From: Hypericum androsaemum
Lineage: Eukaryota > Streptophyta > Magnoliopsida > Malpighiales > Hypericaceae
DNA: 64,000 bases
NCBI GenBank assembly: GCA_963995505.1
Contig: OZ023189.1
Span: forward strand, 14,531,495-14,595,494
Direction of reading: 5' to 3'
The notes beneath the pieces are model-generated. The model was not told the DNA's origin. It did no database searches and worked only from the letters and a program-made list of their open reading frames with translations. Shown in pieces: positions 1 to 11,246 of this stretch (position 1 is its first letter; every line of letters begins with the position of its first letter). A program made the translations under genes and the position numbers.

Positions 1-41
1 CCTTCTGCATCTCAGTTGACGCAAGAAAGAACTCATCTACT

Positions 42-449
42 TTGGCTTCCTCCAAAGAGCCGGCTAAGACAAGCATCATCTCGATGGAGTCCTATGCCTC
101 ATATGTTGCTCGAAAGAGCTACGAAGAGCTCTATAGACCCGTCGTTCTGATGGAGACATATGCTGCCTTCATCCCACAGAAGTGCTATGAGGAGTCCGTT
201 GTTAGGCATGCGGAAGAAGTGCTACCCATCCGACCAACCTTCGTGCAACCATGGACTGGTCACATGTCTTTTGCCACCACTCCGCCATCGTCGGGTGTGT
301 TCCGTTCTACTCAACTACCCGAAACTCCTATGTATCCCTCGTTCCAAATAACTCCTTATATGGGGATGGGTACACATGGAGTGAACCACTCGGGACACTA
401 CGAGACTGCAAGGACGGGGGCTAGCAATCTCCAAGTAGAATCGAGCTAG
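42..449 (+). pseudogene. Unrecognised 135-residue ORF in repeat-rich DNA
   Basis: An open frame starts at an ATG at 42 and ends at a TAG at 447-449. The protein is moderately hydrophilic with many Ser, Tyr and Pro, ends in a Pro/Gly/Met-rich tail, and has no motif I recognise. The start may be artificial because the window opens just upstream. It directly precedes an acidic repeat ORF and several minisatellites, a layout typical of the tail of a transposon-encoded protein rather than a host gene. I infer a transposon remnant but cannot name the family. Confidence 0.25.
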
Positions 450-542
450 TACCAACCAGCCCTGACCCAAGACTGGTCATACCAATCTAGGGTCTCGGCC
501 GACCAAAATTCTTTCAAAAGGAGGGATGTTTGCACGAATCCT

Positions 543-1175
543 TTGTTCGACTCAAGAGTTTCCAATCCTACCCCAACCCTTGAAGTCATGGATCAAGCAC
601 GGATGGACCTAGACGAGGAGGACAACCGCCATCCCATCAATCAACAAGAAGAGCTCGATGAGGATGACGAGCACAATCACGATGACGTCAACCAACAAAA
701 AGAGCTCGATGAGGATGGCGAGCTCGATGACGACGACGTTAACCAGCAAACAGAGCTCGATGAGGATGAAGAGCTCGATAAGGATGATGAGCTTGATGAC
801 GACGATGTCAACCAACAAGAAAAGCTCGATGAAGATGATGAGCTCGATGACAATGACGTCAACCAACAAGAAGAGCTCGATGAGGATGACGAGCCCGATG
901 ACGACGACGTCAACCGACAAGAAGTGCTCGATGCAGATGATGAGCTCGATGACGTCAACCAAAAAGAAGAGCTTGATGAGGATGACGAGATCGATTCGAT
1001 GAGGATGATGAGCTCGATGATGATGACATCAACCGATAAGGAGATCTCGATGAGGACGATGTTAATCGACAAGGAGATCTCGATGAGGACGACGTCAATC
1101 GATAAGAAGAGCTCAATGAGGACGATATTAATCGGGAAGAAGAGCTCGATGAGGACAACGTCAACTATCAGCTGA
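543..1175 (+). pseudogene. Acidic repeat ORF (Asp/Glu/Leu-rich), likely a translated minisatellite
   Basis: This 210-codon frame is built almost wholly from repeats of short units such as ELDEDDELDDDDVNQQ. After about codon 150 the frame slips to a Ser/Met/Arg-rich reading of the same DNA. The reverse strand is also open and encodes poly-Ser/Leu, and a second plus frame is open too, so openness follows from the repeat composition. No domain is visible. It may be the acidic tail of a transposon protein, but I would not count it as a host gene. Confidence 0.25.
641..1166 (+). repeat. Minisatellite, 51-bp unit with 18-bp subunit, then 33-bp units
   Basis: Units beginning GAGCTCGATGAGGATG recur at 651, 702 and 753 (period 51). 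One unit is extended by 18 bp, the size of an internal GAGCTCGATGANGATGAN subunit. From about 1035 the array changes to a 33-bp unit, (A)AGGAGATCTCGATGAGGAC followed by ATCGAC-type spacers, about four copies. The unit lengths are multiples of three, which keeps the overlapping ORF open. Confidence 0.8.
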
Positions 1176-1604
1176 CATTGGGGTCTACCCGATGATAAGG
1201 GATAGAAGGGCAACCTTTATCTTCCCAATCCGAGAACAAGTCTCAATCTTGAGAGATCCGCTTCAAGTTATTTGTTACTAATATGACGGGATTCCCTCGG
1301 CTCAGTACAAGCCGTCTTCCTTAAATGAGCAGATCCCGTCCTCGAATAGGAAGCTTTCAAAATGTGACGACCAAGCAATCGTGGCCTAAAGAGGAACTTA
1401 CCAAGTCTTGCCAAATATTGAGAATCTCGGCTCAAGTTAGGACAATATAGATCGTCTTGACCTTCTCGAATCTCCCACGCAAAATCTTGACTCAAGTCCG
1501 TCATCGCCCAAAACGGATATCTTGTCAGGCCCAAAGTGAATCTCAAAATGGGCTCAAGCTAACGGCCTCCTCAACCAAAGTGGACCTATTCCCAGAATCT
1601 TGCC

Positions 1605-1815
1605 GTAGGCCACTCACTCGGCCTCTCGCCACTCGACCTCTCGTTTGGCCTTTCGCCACTCGGCCTCTCGCCCGGTCTTTTGCCACTCGGCCTCTCGCCA
1701 CTCGGCCTCTCGCCATCGGCCTCTCACTCGGCCTCTCGCCGTAGGCCTCTCACTCGGCCTTTCGCCACTCGGCCTCTCGCCATAGGCCTCTCACTCGGCC
1801 TCTTGCCGTAGGCTT
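1605..1815 (+). repeat. Short-period tandem repeat (CACTCGGCCTCTCGC type)
   Basis: About a dozen degenerate copies of a 15-16 bp unit reading CACTCGGCCTCTCGC, with variants GTAGGCCTCTCACTCGG and CATCGGCCTCTCACTCGG. The GC content is well above the surrounding sequence. Confidence 0.75.
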
Positions 1816-2017
1816 CTCGCTTGGAACCCAGAATCATCTTCCCACCTACAAGCATGGAGCAAGAGGCGGGCCTTACCACCTTCAACTCGAAGTGGGCCTT
1901 ACCGCCTTAAAGTCTAACGCAGACTTAAACGGCCACTTCAAGTGGGCCGAGTGGTCCAACTCAGACATCCTACTTAGCAGGCTGAGGTGCCCAACTCGAA
2001 CATATCGACCTCACAAG

Positions 2018-2280
2018 CCGAAGTACCCAACCTGGACATATCACTTCATGGATCAAGGCACCTTACCCGGATATATCGACTTCACGTACCGAAGTGCCCA
2101 ACCCGGACATATCGACTTCATGTACCGAAGTGTCCAACCCGGACATATAGACTTCACGGACTGAAGTGTCCAACCCAGACATATCGACTTCACGGACTGA
2201 AGTGTCCAACCCGGACATATAGACTTCACGGACTGAAGTGTCCAACCCGGACATATCGACCTCACGGGCCGAAGAGCTCG
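2018..2280 (+). repeat. 36-bp minisatellite, about seven copies
   Basis: GAAGTG recurs at 2091, 2127, 2163, 2199 and 2235, an exact 36-bp period, within units of the form GAAGTGTCCAACCCGGACAT then ATCGACTTCACGGACT. The first and last units are degenerate. The 12-codon periodicity leaves two plus frames and two minus frames open; these ORFs are artefacts. Confidence 0.85.
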
Positions 2281-2960
2281 GCGTTCACCCGGACATCCAA
2301 CTTCGAGGATACAACCCAGACATCCCGGATGACTTCGAAGATAGGACAACTACTCTGACTTCAAGGATGGGGCGCTCACTCAGACTTCAAGGATGGGACG
2401 CCCACTCGGACTTCACAGATGGGGTGTCCACCTTCGAACTCAGAGCAAATATCTGCGTTAAACTATATTTTTGTCCTCCTTATGCTCCGAATCAGAAAAT
2501 GTTGTAAACTAAAGAGTTGTGTATCCACGTCTTAGTTTTCCACAGAAACTTGAATCGTCTCATTTTGATCTCCAGATAGAAAGTTATGAGTATTTTACTG
2601 AGGAGTATTATCTAGGCAGGTAAGAAGCTGGCCGAACCGGGAGCTTTGGTCTTGGAAGCCATCTATCATCGCCGATTTCGACCAAGTAAGACCATCTTCG
2701 GACTCGATGAAGGAAAGACCATCGATAACCTCTTTCCAACTCAAAACTGGAAGTGATTACTTTGAGACAACACCACCCACAGATCACTTTCAGACCACAT
2801 CGGTCACCGGTCAACCGATCACCCGATCACCTTACGACCACACCGGGTACCTCAAAATATATTCACAATATCGAGATTATTTTTATACCTCAACACTTTT
2901 GTAATACTTCCTTCACTCAAGATCAATACAAACCCATTTTATAACAGAAATATATATGTA
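2281..2960. mobile_element. Possible retroelement LTR/3' end (unclassified)
   Basis: The segment keeps degenerate GACTTCAAGGATGGG repeats to about 2420 and then becomes non-repetitive. It ends in a stretch (2865-2940) with a TTATTTTTATACC box, TTTTGTAATAC and CACTCAAGATCAATAC, the kind of sequence found at the 3' end of plant Gypsy LTRs. No second LTR, primer-binding site or target duplication is visible, so the class is a guess. Confidence 0.25.
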
Positions 2961-3281
2961 CGTATGCCTCGTCTTGGACTTTAGTGCTCTTATTTCTATT
3001 TCATGGATGAAATTACATGATATCTAGAAATTAACTGGATTGACTAACTCAATATGAGCTAGTTATAATATTTTATTGATGAAATTTTTTTCAAGACAAG
3101 TATTCTTCTATATTACATTTTTAAAGATTGAACTCGATCACTTACTTAAATTAGAATAATTTTTTTATGTTATGCAACATCATTGGACGGTTGGGTCTAG
3201 TAGGTGAAATGTTGCCGTGGGCGAAATTTTGATTAGGTGTTTTATATTGTCCAATATTGTTATGCCATGTATTTTTATTGG

Positions 3282-3334
<53 letters not shown>

Positions 3335-3585
3335 CTTTAAAAAATTAGAACAACTTTTCGTGCTGTTATTTGGCAAGGGTCGTCGTAGGGGTTATTAATG
3401 GAGTAGGTGGGTACATATAACTAGTTTCTTAGGTGAGAGGTAACATAGATATATTGCATTACTCCATAAATAAATACATATAACTATTCGCATACAGTCT
3501 CTCTGCTAGTCTAGGACGGTGAGTCCAGATCAGGCCTATCCCATATTCTTCAACTTGTGGTGATGTAGGCTTGTAGCTTATGACA
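2961..3585. other. AT-rich intergenic with (AT)n microsatellite
   Basis: No gene is seen. A pure (AT)24 run occupies 3284-3331. The rest is single-copy-looking AT-rich DNA up to the target duplication of the next element. Confidence 0.7.
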
Positions 3586-3796
3586 AAACTAATGGGTAAA
3601 ATGTCTGTAAGGTGTTACTGTTCATGGCATATTGTAAAAATGGTGTTCGGTTTTCATGTATTGCAGATTTTGTGTCCACGTGGGACGGATGATTTTTTTT
3701 GTCAGATCTTGGACCAAGATCCGACTTTTTTAGTCGGATTGAACATCCGACTTAAAAAGTCGGATCTTGGTAAACTAAACATTACACGCGTTTGGG

Positions 3797-3847
3797 TTTG
3801 GTGGTAGAAGGTGATACTTTTTAATCAATGGTCATAGGTTCGATTCT
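3797..3847 (+). other. tRNA-like A-box/B-box segment in left arm
   Basis: GGTTTGGTGG near 3795-3804 resembles a Pol III A box and GGTTCGATTCT at 3837-3847 a B box, at tRNA-like spacing. The right arm carries the better-preserved mirror copy. No complete cloverleaf is claimed. Confidence 0.4.
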
Positions 3848-4304
3848 AACTTCTTACAATCTTGTTTTTAATTTTTACTATCCAAAATAAATATTATATT
3901 AAATAAATTAAATTGTAATAATTAGACAAGTAATTCTTGATAGCCAAATTGGTCTAAGTTGTGATCTTTAGACCTAAGCTCACATGTTCAATACTTGATA
4001 TTGATAATTTTTTTATCCCTTAGTTTTACTAAATCATTCACCCTAATTTCGTTTTAATATTAATCATTCACGAATATTTCATATTCACCAATTTTTAAAA
4101 CGAAGTGATAAAAAAATTATGGTGAATATTAAATCATTCACTAATATTAGAATAAAATTGGTCAAAATTTTTGCAGCTCTCATTATCAATAACCACCCTA
4201 AAAAATTAGATTAAAAAAAAGGGAAAAATAAGTAATTAGATTAAGTTGGCATTGTATTTGGACATGGGGTTTAAGACAAAATGAAGAAAACTTGCAATAA
4301 TAAT

Positions 4305-4385
4305 ACCTGGGTGGGTTTAGTCTCTTGAACAGCTTTTCGTATTCATCATCCACGTCTCCTGAGCAGCCATCGAGCAAAGATAATC
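4305..4385 (-). pseudogene. Captured gene fragment, possibly ACT-domain-repeat (ACR) protein N-terminus
   Basis: On the minus strand, in the non-palindromic centre of the foldback element, one frame reads GDVDDEYEKLFKRLNPPR and is followed at once by a GT splice-donor-like GTATTATT. Plant ACR proteins begin with a DDEYEKL...NPPR segment and, as I recall, an intron follows the NPPR codons. The piece is only about 20 codons, has no usable start in frame, and cannot be functional. The identification rests on one short motif. Confidence 0.4.
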
Positions 4386-5003
4386 AGTTTAATATTCACC
4401 AATTTTTAAACGAAGTGATAAAAAAATTATGGTGAATATTAAATCATTCACTAATATTAAAATAAAATTGGTGAATATTAAAAATTATGGTGAATATTAA
4501 ATCACTTTGTGAATGATCGGTATTATAATATTAGTGAATGATTAATATTAAAATAAAATTATGGTGAATGATTTAGTAAAACGAAGGGATAATAAAAAAA
4601 ATGTCAAAGTCAAGTATTAAAAAAATTGTCAAAATTAAGTATTAAAAAACCCGATTATAATAGATTAAAAAATTATGTGACCAATTACCAATTATAATGG
4701 ATAAAAAATAATTTTTTAATTAAAAAACTTATTTGACCAATTACTGATTATAGTATATAAAAAATGTTGATAAAAAACGTATTTGACCAATTACCAATTA
4801 TAATGGATAAACAAATAATTTTATTAAAAAATATATTTTTTATCAAAAAAAAGTCCAACTCAAGTATTGAACATATAACCTTAGGACCACAACTTAGACC
4901 AAATTGGCTATGAAGAATTCATTGTGTATTTATTACAATTTAATATATTTTATATTATATTTATGTTGATAGTAAAAACAAGATTGTAAAAATGTTGGTA
5001 GAA

Positions 5004-5057
5004 GGAATCGAACCAATGACCAAAGAGTGAGATGTGGGCGTCTTCACCACCAAGCCA
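5004..5057 (-). other. tRNA-like A-box/B-box segment in right arm
   Basis: Reading the minus strand, TGGCTTGGTGG (5057-5047) fits a Pol III A box and GGTTCGATTCC (5014-5004) is a perfect B-box consensus, 32 bp apart as in a tRNA. The flanks are also tRNA-like (GCGCTTC before, TTCTACC after). It is the inverted partner of the left-arm copy. Confidence 0.5.
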
Positions 5058-5564
5058 GAAGCGCACTATGGTTATTTTACCAAGATCCGACTTTTTAAGT
5101 CAGATTTTGCCAAGAACCGACTTTTTAAGTTGGATGATAGATTCGCCAAAAAAAGTCGGATCTTGGTCATCCGACATAAAAAGTCGGATCTTAGTCCAAG
5201 ATCCGACTTTTTTTGGCGTCCGTGCCACGTGGACACCGCGTTCGCAATACTTTAAATTCGGACACTTTTTTTACAAAATATCATGAATAGTAACACCATT
5301 CAGACAAAAAATCCAAACTAATTCCAGGCAGGAACTTCTTCTATCATGATTAGGTGTTCGAGTTCGAAGTTTTAAAACATAACAATAATTAAAATATTAT
5401 TAAAATAGTTTTTTCATCATTTAATGTCTGAATATTGGTTAGTTAAAATGGAAAAAGAGCTATTTGAATAATAGACACATTAATCTATTATCATTCAGAA
5501 AATATTCTTTCAAATTAGGCTAGTAATTAATGTTGCCTCCTGTCTGGCCCGTAATTTACTTTAT

Positions 5565-6167
5565 AAAGTAAAACCTCTCTAAAGTAATATTATTAGGACC
5601 GAAGAAAATTATCACTTTAGAGAGGTTATCATATAAGAAGGATTTATATTTTTTTACTACAAAAAAATTATTGTATAATTCTTATTTGACCAAGACCTTT
5701 CTATCTGCTACATTTCGACTAAACAAGATATTGTCGATGCAATTTTGAATTAATCAAACAAAAATGAAAATAAAAGTCACGGGATAACTTAAATCTCGGC
5801 TTAAAGCGTTATTCAAATACTACACTCGATTGAAATATTTTTTACAATAAGACGACGATCACAAGGACCATTTGAAGATAATTCAAAAAATGAATGATGA
5901 CGTAAAAATTATCAAACAAGAAAATCTAGCACAAATTAACATCTTAACACAATTTTCAAATTCGCAAAGTACGTAAAAATATATGTATTTATTCGAAAAT
6001 ATCACTTTATGCGAAAATTGGGACCGTAATTTTACATTAAAATTTTCTGAAAAAGTATCAGTTATTACGGTTGAGGGATTACCACATTTTAACACTGGTC
6101 CCGACTCGGGACCAAAATTTTTTTATCAATTTAGAGAGATTATCATTTTAAAAGGGATCACTTTACA
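5565..6167. mobile_element. Degenerate pogo-like (Lemi1/Emigrant-type) element
   Basis: The left end reads AAAGTAAAACCTCTCTAAAG followed by TATTATTAGGACCGAAGA and a CACTTTAGAGAGGTTATCA block. The right end, reverse complemented, reads GTAAAGTGATCCCTTTT, then AATCTCTCTAAATTGATA and TTTTGGTCCCGA. Arabidopsis Emigrant/Lemi1 elements have the same layout (GTAAAACCTCTATAAATTAA repeats followed by TTGGTCC). No transposase frame is recognisable, the ends are diverged, and no clear TA duplication can be fixed. Confidence 0.4.
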
Positions 6168-8480
6168 AGATTTTAGTATAGGTAATAATCTAACTAATGC
6201 ACGTAACAGTACCGTTGACCAATCTACTGGCCTCGGTTGGCATTTATTGACAAAGCAAGTTGAAAGGACAACTTCCGAACCCAAGTTCAACTTCTACATA
6301 TGAAATAGCTCCAAAAAAAGTTCAACTTCTACATATGAAATAGCTCGAGTTAGGACCATAGACACTCTAGGAAGCTCAAAACATATATGACATTTAATTT
6401 TTCTTCGGATAAGACAGTTTTTTATGATAGACTAACTAAATCGGGTTTGATCCATTGACCAAATTTCAAATTATATTTTTAAGTGTCAAACTCAAAATTT
6501 TTTGTTGTATATTTTTACTTGGGGCTTTGATCTTATGCAAGTACATTTGCCAAATTTTTGTTGTATATTTGTACTTGGGGCTTTGATCTTATGCAAGTAC
6601 ATTTCATTTTGGCAATATCTTAATAATCACAGGATCTTTTCCCATAGATATGAACGTGCCTCTGTGTCTAGGCGTTGGACGGTGTTCCATCGAACCTAGA
6701 TAAGATAGCTGCCTAATTTTCCCACCGCAATCGGCTCATAAATAACGGACAAGCCTTATAATCGAGGCTTGGTCTATGATCCATCTACCGATAGGCCAAA
6801 CTATTTGAGCATATGGACACTTTCAAAATAGTTTTTTTTAGCGAAAAGTCCAAGGACTAAATATTCGTAGGAAAATTCGTAAGAACAAAACATCAAGATC
6901 ACTAGGGCATGAGATAGTCCAATCCGGATAGAGAGCAAGGAGCCTACACTGAAGACAAAGCCAATCGACAACCTAATTAATCGACCTAGGAATACAAATT
7001 ATTGAACACAAAGATAACATAGCAAGAGAATGTCTAAACTCTATTACAAGAAGTTCAACATCTCAAGCAAAAACTGTGTCGGGATGAGTTAGAAAGATAA
7101 AAATATTCTAATAATCAGTTTCAATAACAGTGGTCAAATTTCGAAAGTGATCGGAGACAAGAAAGCTGCGAGTGTCCTCTTACAGAGTTCCGCTTCCATT
7201 GGAGACGAAGCGAACAAAAGCTGCGAGTGTCCTCTTACAATGAGGCCTTGAAAATCTCTAGCGATGCAGGCAATACCCACTCGAAAATGGAGATCCATCT
7301 ACGAGGCATCTCAATTGAGCTTCACGTTGTTCGCTAAAGGGACCGCCTATAAAAAGATAGGACGAACATCATGAAGTTTGGGGGAGTCAAAATAGATTAC
7401 CATGTAATAAAAAATTGATCAATGTGGAAGTTTTTTTTAGAAGGGTGGAAGATTATTTCTTATAGGAATTTTTTCCCCAAAACAGATTACAAATAATTGT
7501 ATGTTACACCGACAAATGATGACTATATTGTAGAGTGTAAAGTAATAGGTTCTATCTGGTTTGGCTTATTTTTTGTGAAGGAAATATTCTTGTAATCAGT
7601 TTTATGAAAAATACTTTAATTTTTCAATGGATTGTTTTGTGACCCTCCTCTTCCTTGATTAAATACCAATTAAAATTTAAATAACCGAAATGGGAAAAAA
7701 ATGTCCGGGGAAAATTCAATTTGTACACGAATTGCAGTAGGATTCCCCCCAATAATTTTCTTGGGATCACCAATATCCTCCAACCTTTCACTTTCAATTT
7801 TCACTTTTTTTATTCACCCACATGACACCTGCCAGAAATTTTAACATTCTTTTTCTTTTACAAAAGCTCCACCTCTCTAGTCTTTAATTTATGTCCTTTT
7901 ATTTATTTTTTCTCTTTTCCAAGATTGCCCATGCTAATTTGAAACTGACAGTCCACCTAAGCATGGGCACTCCTGTTATTCCACTTCAAAAACTTTAAAT
8001 TCCCACACGTGTGGCCCATTACACGTTTCAAGTGAGGAGTGGTTGTTGAATTATTTTTGGAAAAATGAACTTCAGTATTATTTTTTTTGATACCTAACTA
8101 CCTAAGTTATTCAAAACACAAAAATTAGCATTTTGAAAAGTCAATTATACCCTCTTTCTTCATCTCAATCCTTCCCCTGCCATTTTCGAACCATTGTCCA
8201 TCCATCATTGGTAACGGTAACACCACACCACCACAGAATCAGCATTTTATCATTTTTTTAATATAGAATTTTCAAATTTATATTTTGAGTATTTTTATTA
8301 TTAAAAAATTAATATTATAATTTATAAAGAGAAAAGGAAACTGCAACAGATGATCGTCCGATTAAAATGGGGCAGCAGTGGAAAGGACGCACGTGTGCAT
8401 GCGCGACAGGATGGAGACAAATATGGGCATCCAGTCACGTGCGACTTAAAGCTGCATTATGATTATTATTATTTTTGGTA
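6168..8480. other. Intergenic, no gene seen; small tandem duplications
   Basis: Two perfect 28-bp copies of AAGTTCAACTTCTACATATG (plus AAATAGCT) lie at 6283-6310 and 6318-6345. A 56-bp period duplication containing ACTTGGGGCTTTGATCTTAT occupies 6504-6605. AGCTGCGAGTGTCCTCTTAC occurs twice near 7165 and 7218. No coding frame with recognisable content exists. Confidence 0.6.
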
Positions 8481-8532
8481 GGATTAAAGCTGCATTATTA
8501 TTATTTTTTTAAAAAGTGATACGAAACATATA

Positions 8533-9690
8533 TTATAATAAACGGTTTATAATATTAGAAAAAAATACATAAATAACGTATGAAAAAATTGAAATTGTAC
8601 ACGAAACTAATCCGAGAGGAGACAGAGATGCATGGATGGGGGCGAAGTGTGGACGAAAGGCTACGAGAGCGAAACGTCCAAAGTGAAAGATGTTGAGACA
8701 AACAATGGTTAATAACCACAAGGTCACATAATAGACACAACCTCGTGGGCATTTGAATGCATATGAGATGCGCGCAAATGAGAGCCAATGTCGGACGAAT
8801 TCAACAGATATAAGTTTATCCACTTGTACCAACAGGAAAGGTTTCGAGATCTGAACAGATTTCAGATCCAGCATAGGACGATCCAAGCAAAAACATAAGC
8901 AAATAAAAATAAGGCTAAATCTGAAAAAATTACAAAACAAATGTGGCTCAGAAGCTAAACCAACAAGCAAATCCTGAAAAAAATATCGATAAACAACACC
9001 AGAGGATGCATAACAAGTTCCTAGAAGTAGAGATACATAAAAAATAATAACATAAAAGAAGTAAATAAACGAGGCCAGCCAAGGGGAGGCCGAGGCCGGC
9101 CAACCCCCGATAAAGCGGCAACCGACAAACAACGAGAGAGGCAAAACGGCGAGGTTCGGCATAAGGACTTCAGTTTATTATGTACACTGTTGGTTAATAT
9201 CTTTGGGCTCCACTCTTGTTTTGTGATATAAAATATGTCGTAATTTTTTTTTAACGACGTCTTTTACTTTTATCTTACTTTTTATTTTCTGCTTATACTT
9301 TTGCTTGAATCGGCTTTAACCTGATCTGATATTTTTTCGGATCTCGTTGTTTGTTCGATAGTTACAGGTGGAGAACCTTGTCTTGGTTGATTTACGTCGA
9401 CCTTGGTTCTCATCTGAGTGTATATTGTATGCATTCAGATGCCCTCTTGACGATGTCTTGAGGTTATTGGCCGTAGCTTGCTCCAGCAAAATTCTGCCCC
9501 GGTCGTTGGCCTTCGTGTTATTTTGACTGCCCATCGCTCCCCCCACCTGTGCCACCTTGTTATCGTCGGACTGGCTTTTGTTTTCTGCTTGGGTTTCTTG
9601 TCTTATGTCTGTATTTTCGTTATTGTTCTGTAACTCGTTTATAATTTAGGCTTCGCGCCACCTTTATCCCTAAAAAAAATAATTAGACTA
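8533..9690. mobile_element. Unclassified retroelement debris
   Basis: A 209-codon minus-strand frame (8533-9162) is hydrophobic and Phe/Cys-rich without any domain, and looks like fortuitous translation. The adjacent plus-strand segment ends near 9675 with CGCGCCACCTTTATCCCT followed by an A-run, which resembles the 3' end of a plant LINE. No reverse transcriptase motif is present. Confidence 0.25.
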
Positions 9691-10621
9691 TCTTTTCGGA
9701 AAAATACATAGGTGAGCAAAAGAGTTCTAGACTTTGGTACGTAACAAATATTTCTTTGTTCGGTATTTTGCGATTGAAAATTCGGGGTCGAACGAGTTTT
9801 GGCCTAGTCACATGGAATGAATGGGATACTTATCTCTATTCAATTTATGTCTATCTGATTTTTATCATTTTGCTATCACTAAATTTTAAATTTGTTCTAG
9901 TAGATTTGATATCTGCAAAAAAAATTCATACTTTTGTAATATTATTTATAATTATATCTATAAAAAAAATTGGCTACGTTGTTTTCGTTGGACGATGTTG
10001 GGACACACAATTAGCATAAATCCAATATGTGCCCTTGTTAGAGGACACTCTTAAAGGTAGTTGGTGAAGAAGATCGATCCAACGGTGGTGTGTGTGGGAC
10101 TACCGATATCCTAATCTCAACTAGTGCTGATATTTTTGGTTTATACTGTATTCAAATTTATTGGATCGACTAATTCAAATTCGAGTTAGGTGGAATATTT
10201 GAAAAGTGATAAAACTCTCCTAACAAATATTTAAAATGAATATGTTCCTAAAAACTCGAACTTAAAACTTGATTAAGATAACATAACGTACTCAACAGTC
10301 GATCTAATTACTTGTTCCGATTAAAACACACAATAAAATTATCACTTAACATTAAATATATCAAGTCATGCGAAGACCATCGCAAAAATTTTCCGAACTT
10401 TTTTTCCCGCGTTGCCAAATCGCCACATAATAAGGATTTGTTGCATCCCTGGCGATTTGTTATATAGTTTGCGCCAGTTATAAATGCAGGGTTGGTGAGT
10501 GACACCCCCGGGCCCCGGCCCTTCCCCCTCTATTAACACTCACTAAATGTTAAATCATACGCAATTTTTTGGTTACAATGACAAAAAGAAAGACGTCACT
10601 TTTAATTACATTCCATATATG
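9691..10621. other. Intergenic, AT-rich, nothing recognised
   Basis: No convincing coding frame, RNA gene or repeat is seen. An 87-codon frame at 9756-10019 has low-complexity hydrophobic content and no motif. Confidence 0.6.
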
Positions 10622-10626
10622 GAAAC

Positions 10627-10899
10627 TGTTAGGGATTGTTCCAAATTCCTAATTAGAGTAGGGTTCTATTTCCTGATCAGAATAGGGTACTAGTCTCCTA
10701 TATATATACGGCATATGCCTAGGTCTTATTTGTACTAGTTGACAGTCGTGAGGTAGAGAGAACCCTCACGGAGGCCTTGTAACCGATTGGACTCACATAG
10801 TGGACGACTCTCCTTTGCCCGTGGTTTTCTCCCCGTCTTGGGGTTTTCACGTAATTCTTGTGTCTCGTGTTTTACTCGTTTCGATCTTATTTCTCAACA
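10627..10899 (+). repeat. Copia LTR1 (5')
   Basis: 273 bp, TGTTAGGGATTG...TTCTCAACA, preceded by GAAAC and followed by the primer-binding site. CTATATATATACG at 10697-10709 is a candidate TATA box. By eye it differs from LTR2 at roughly 8 positions and from LTR3 at roughly 15. Confidence 0.95.
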
Positions 10900-10901
10900 A
10901 T

Positions 10902-10913
10902 TGGTATCAGAGC
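10902..10913 (+). promoter_or_regulatory. Primer-binding site (initiator tRNA-Met)
   Basis: TGGTATCAGAGC lies 2 bp after LTR1. It is the standard plant Copia site complementary to the 3' end of initiator methionine tRNA. Confidence 0.95.
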
Positions 10914-11246
10914 CAGGTTCTGAGTTTCGAGTATTCGAGTATTGAAAAAAAAAATATGAACAGTAACCGATTTGGGGGGAAATCGGGATTTAGGGTTTTT
11001 GAAACCCTTGGAGTCGCCGCCGCCTGCGTTCCGACCACCCCTTGGAGCCGCCACCACCGAACCCGTCGCCGCGGAGGAGGAGGAAAGGGTCAGCCGCCGC
11101 CTGTGAGAGATTTGGGTTGAAAAACTCTAATTTTCGAGTTGACCAAAAGTCAACTATTTGACTGGTTGACCAAAAGTCAACTGTTTTGGCTGATTTTAGT
11201 TTTCTAACTGATTTTGGGCTGATTTTTTGGTTCGAGGAGCTTCAGG

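Larger units (their letters stand above)
3594..5314. mobile_element. Foldback/MULE-like DNA transposon with very long TIRs
   Basis: The two halves are inverted copies. The left end begins GGGTAAAATGTCTG and the right end, reverse complemented, begins GGATTTTTTGTCTG, both followed by a variant of GGTGTTACTGTTCATG. The match runs through the GTCCACGTG block, the multiple AAGATCCGACTTTTT repeats, a tRNA-like block and the CCAAATTGGTCTAAGTTGTG block, about 450 bp or more per arm, then degenerate GTGAATATTAAATCATTCAC palindromes toward the middle. The element is flanked by AAACTAAT at 3586-3593 and 5315-5322. No transposase is present. About 180 bp of unrelated sequence near 4200-4390 sits at the centre. 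An 8-bp duplication would also fit hAT; the long arms favour a MULE. Confidence 0.8.

Noticed and set aside
677..1213. 178-codon minus-strand ORF, poly-Ser/Leu
   Set aside because: It is the complement of a minisatellite whose units are multiples of three; four frames stay open and none has a domain.
2018..2280. CRISPR-like regular repeat
   Set aside because: Units are directly tandem at 36 bp with no unique spacers, in a plant nuclear context; it is a minisatellite.
5004..5057. Functional tRNA gene on the minus strand
   Set aside because: A and B boxes fit, but I could not fold a full acceptor and anticodon stem by eye, and the same block is mirrored in the other transposon arm.
8533..9162. 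209-codon hydrophobic minus-strand ORF as a membrane protein
   Set aside because: Composition follows the base bias, no family motif, no plausible promoter, and it lies in retro-like debris.
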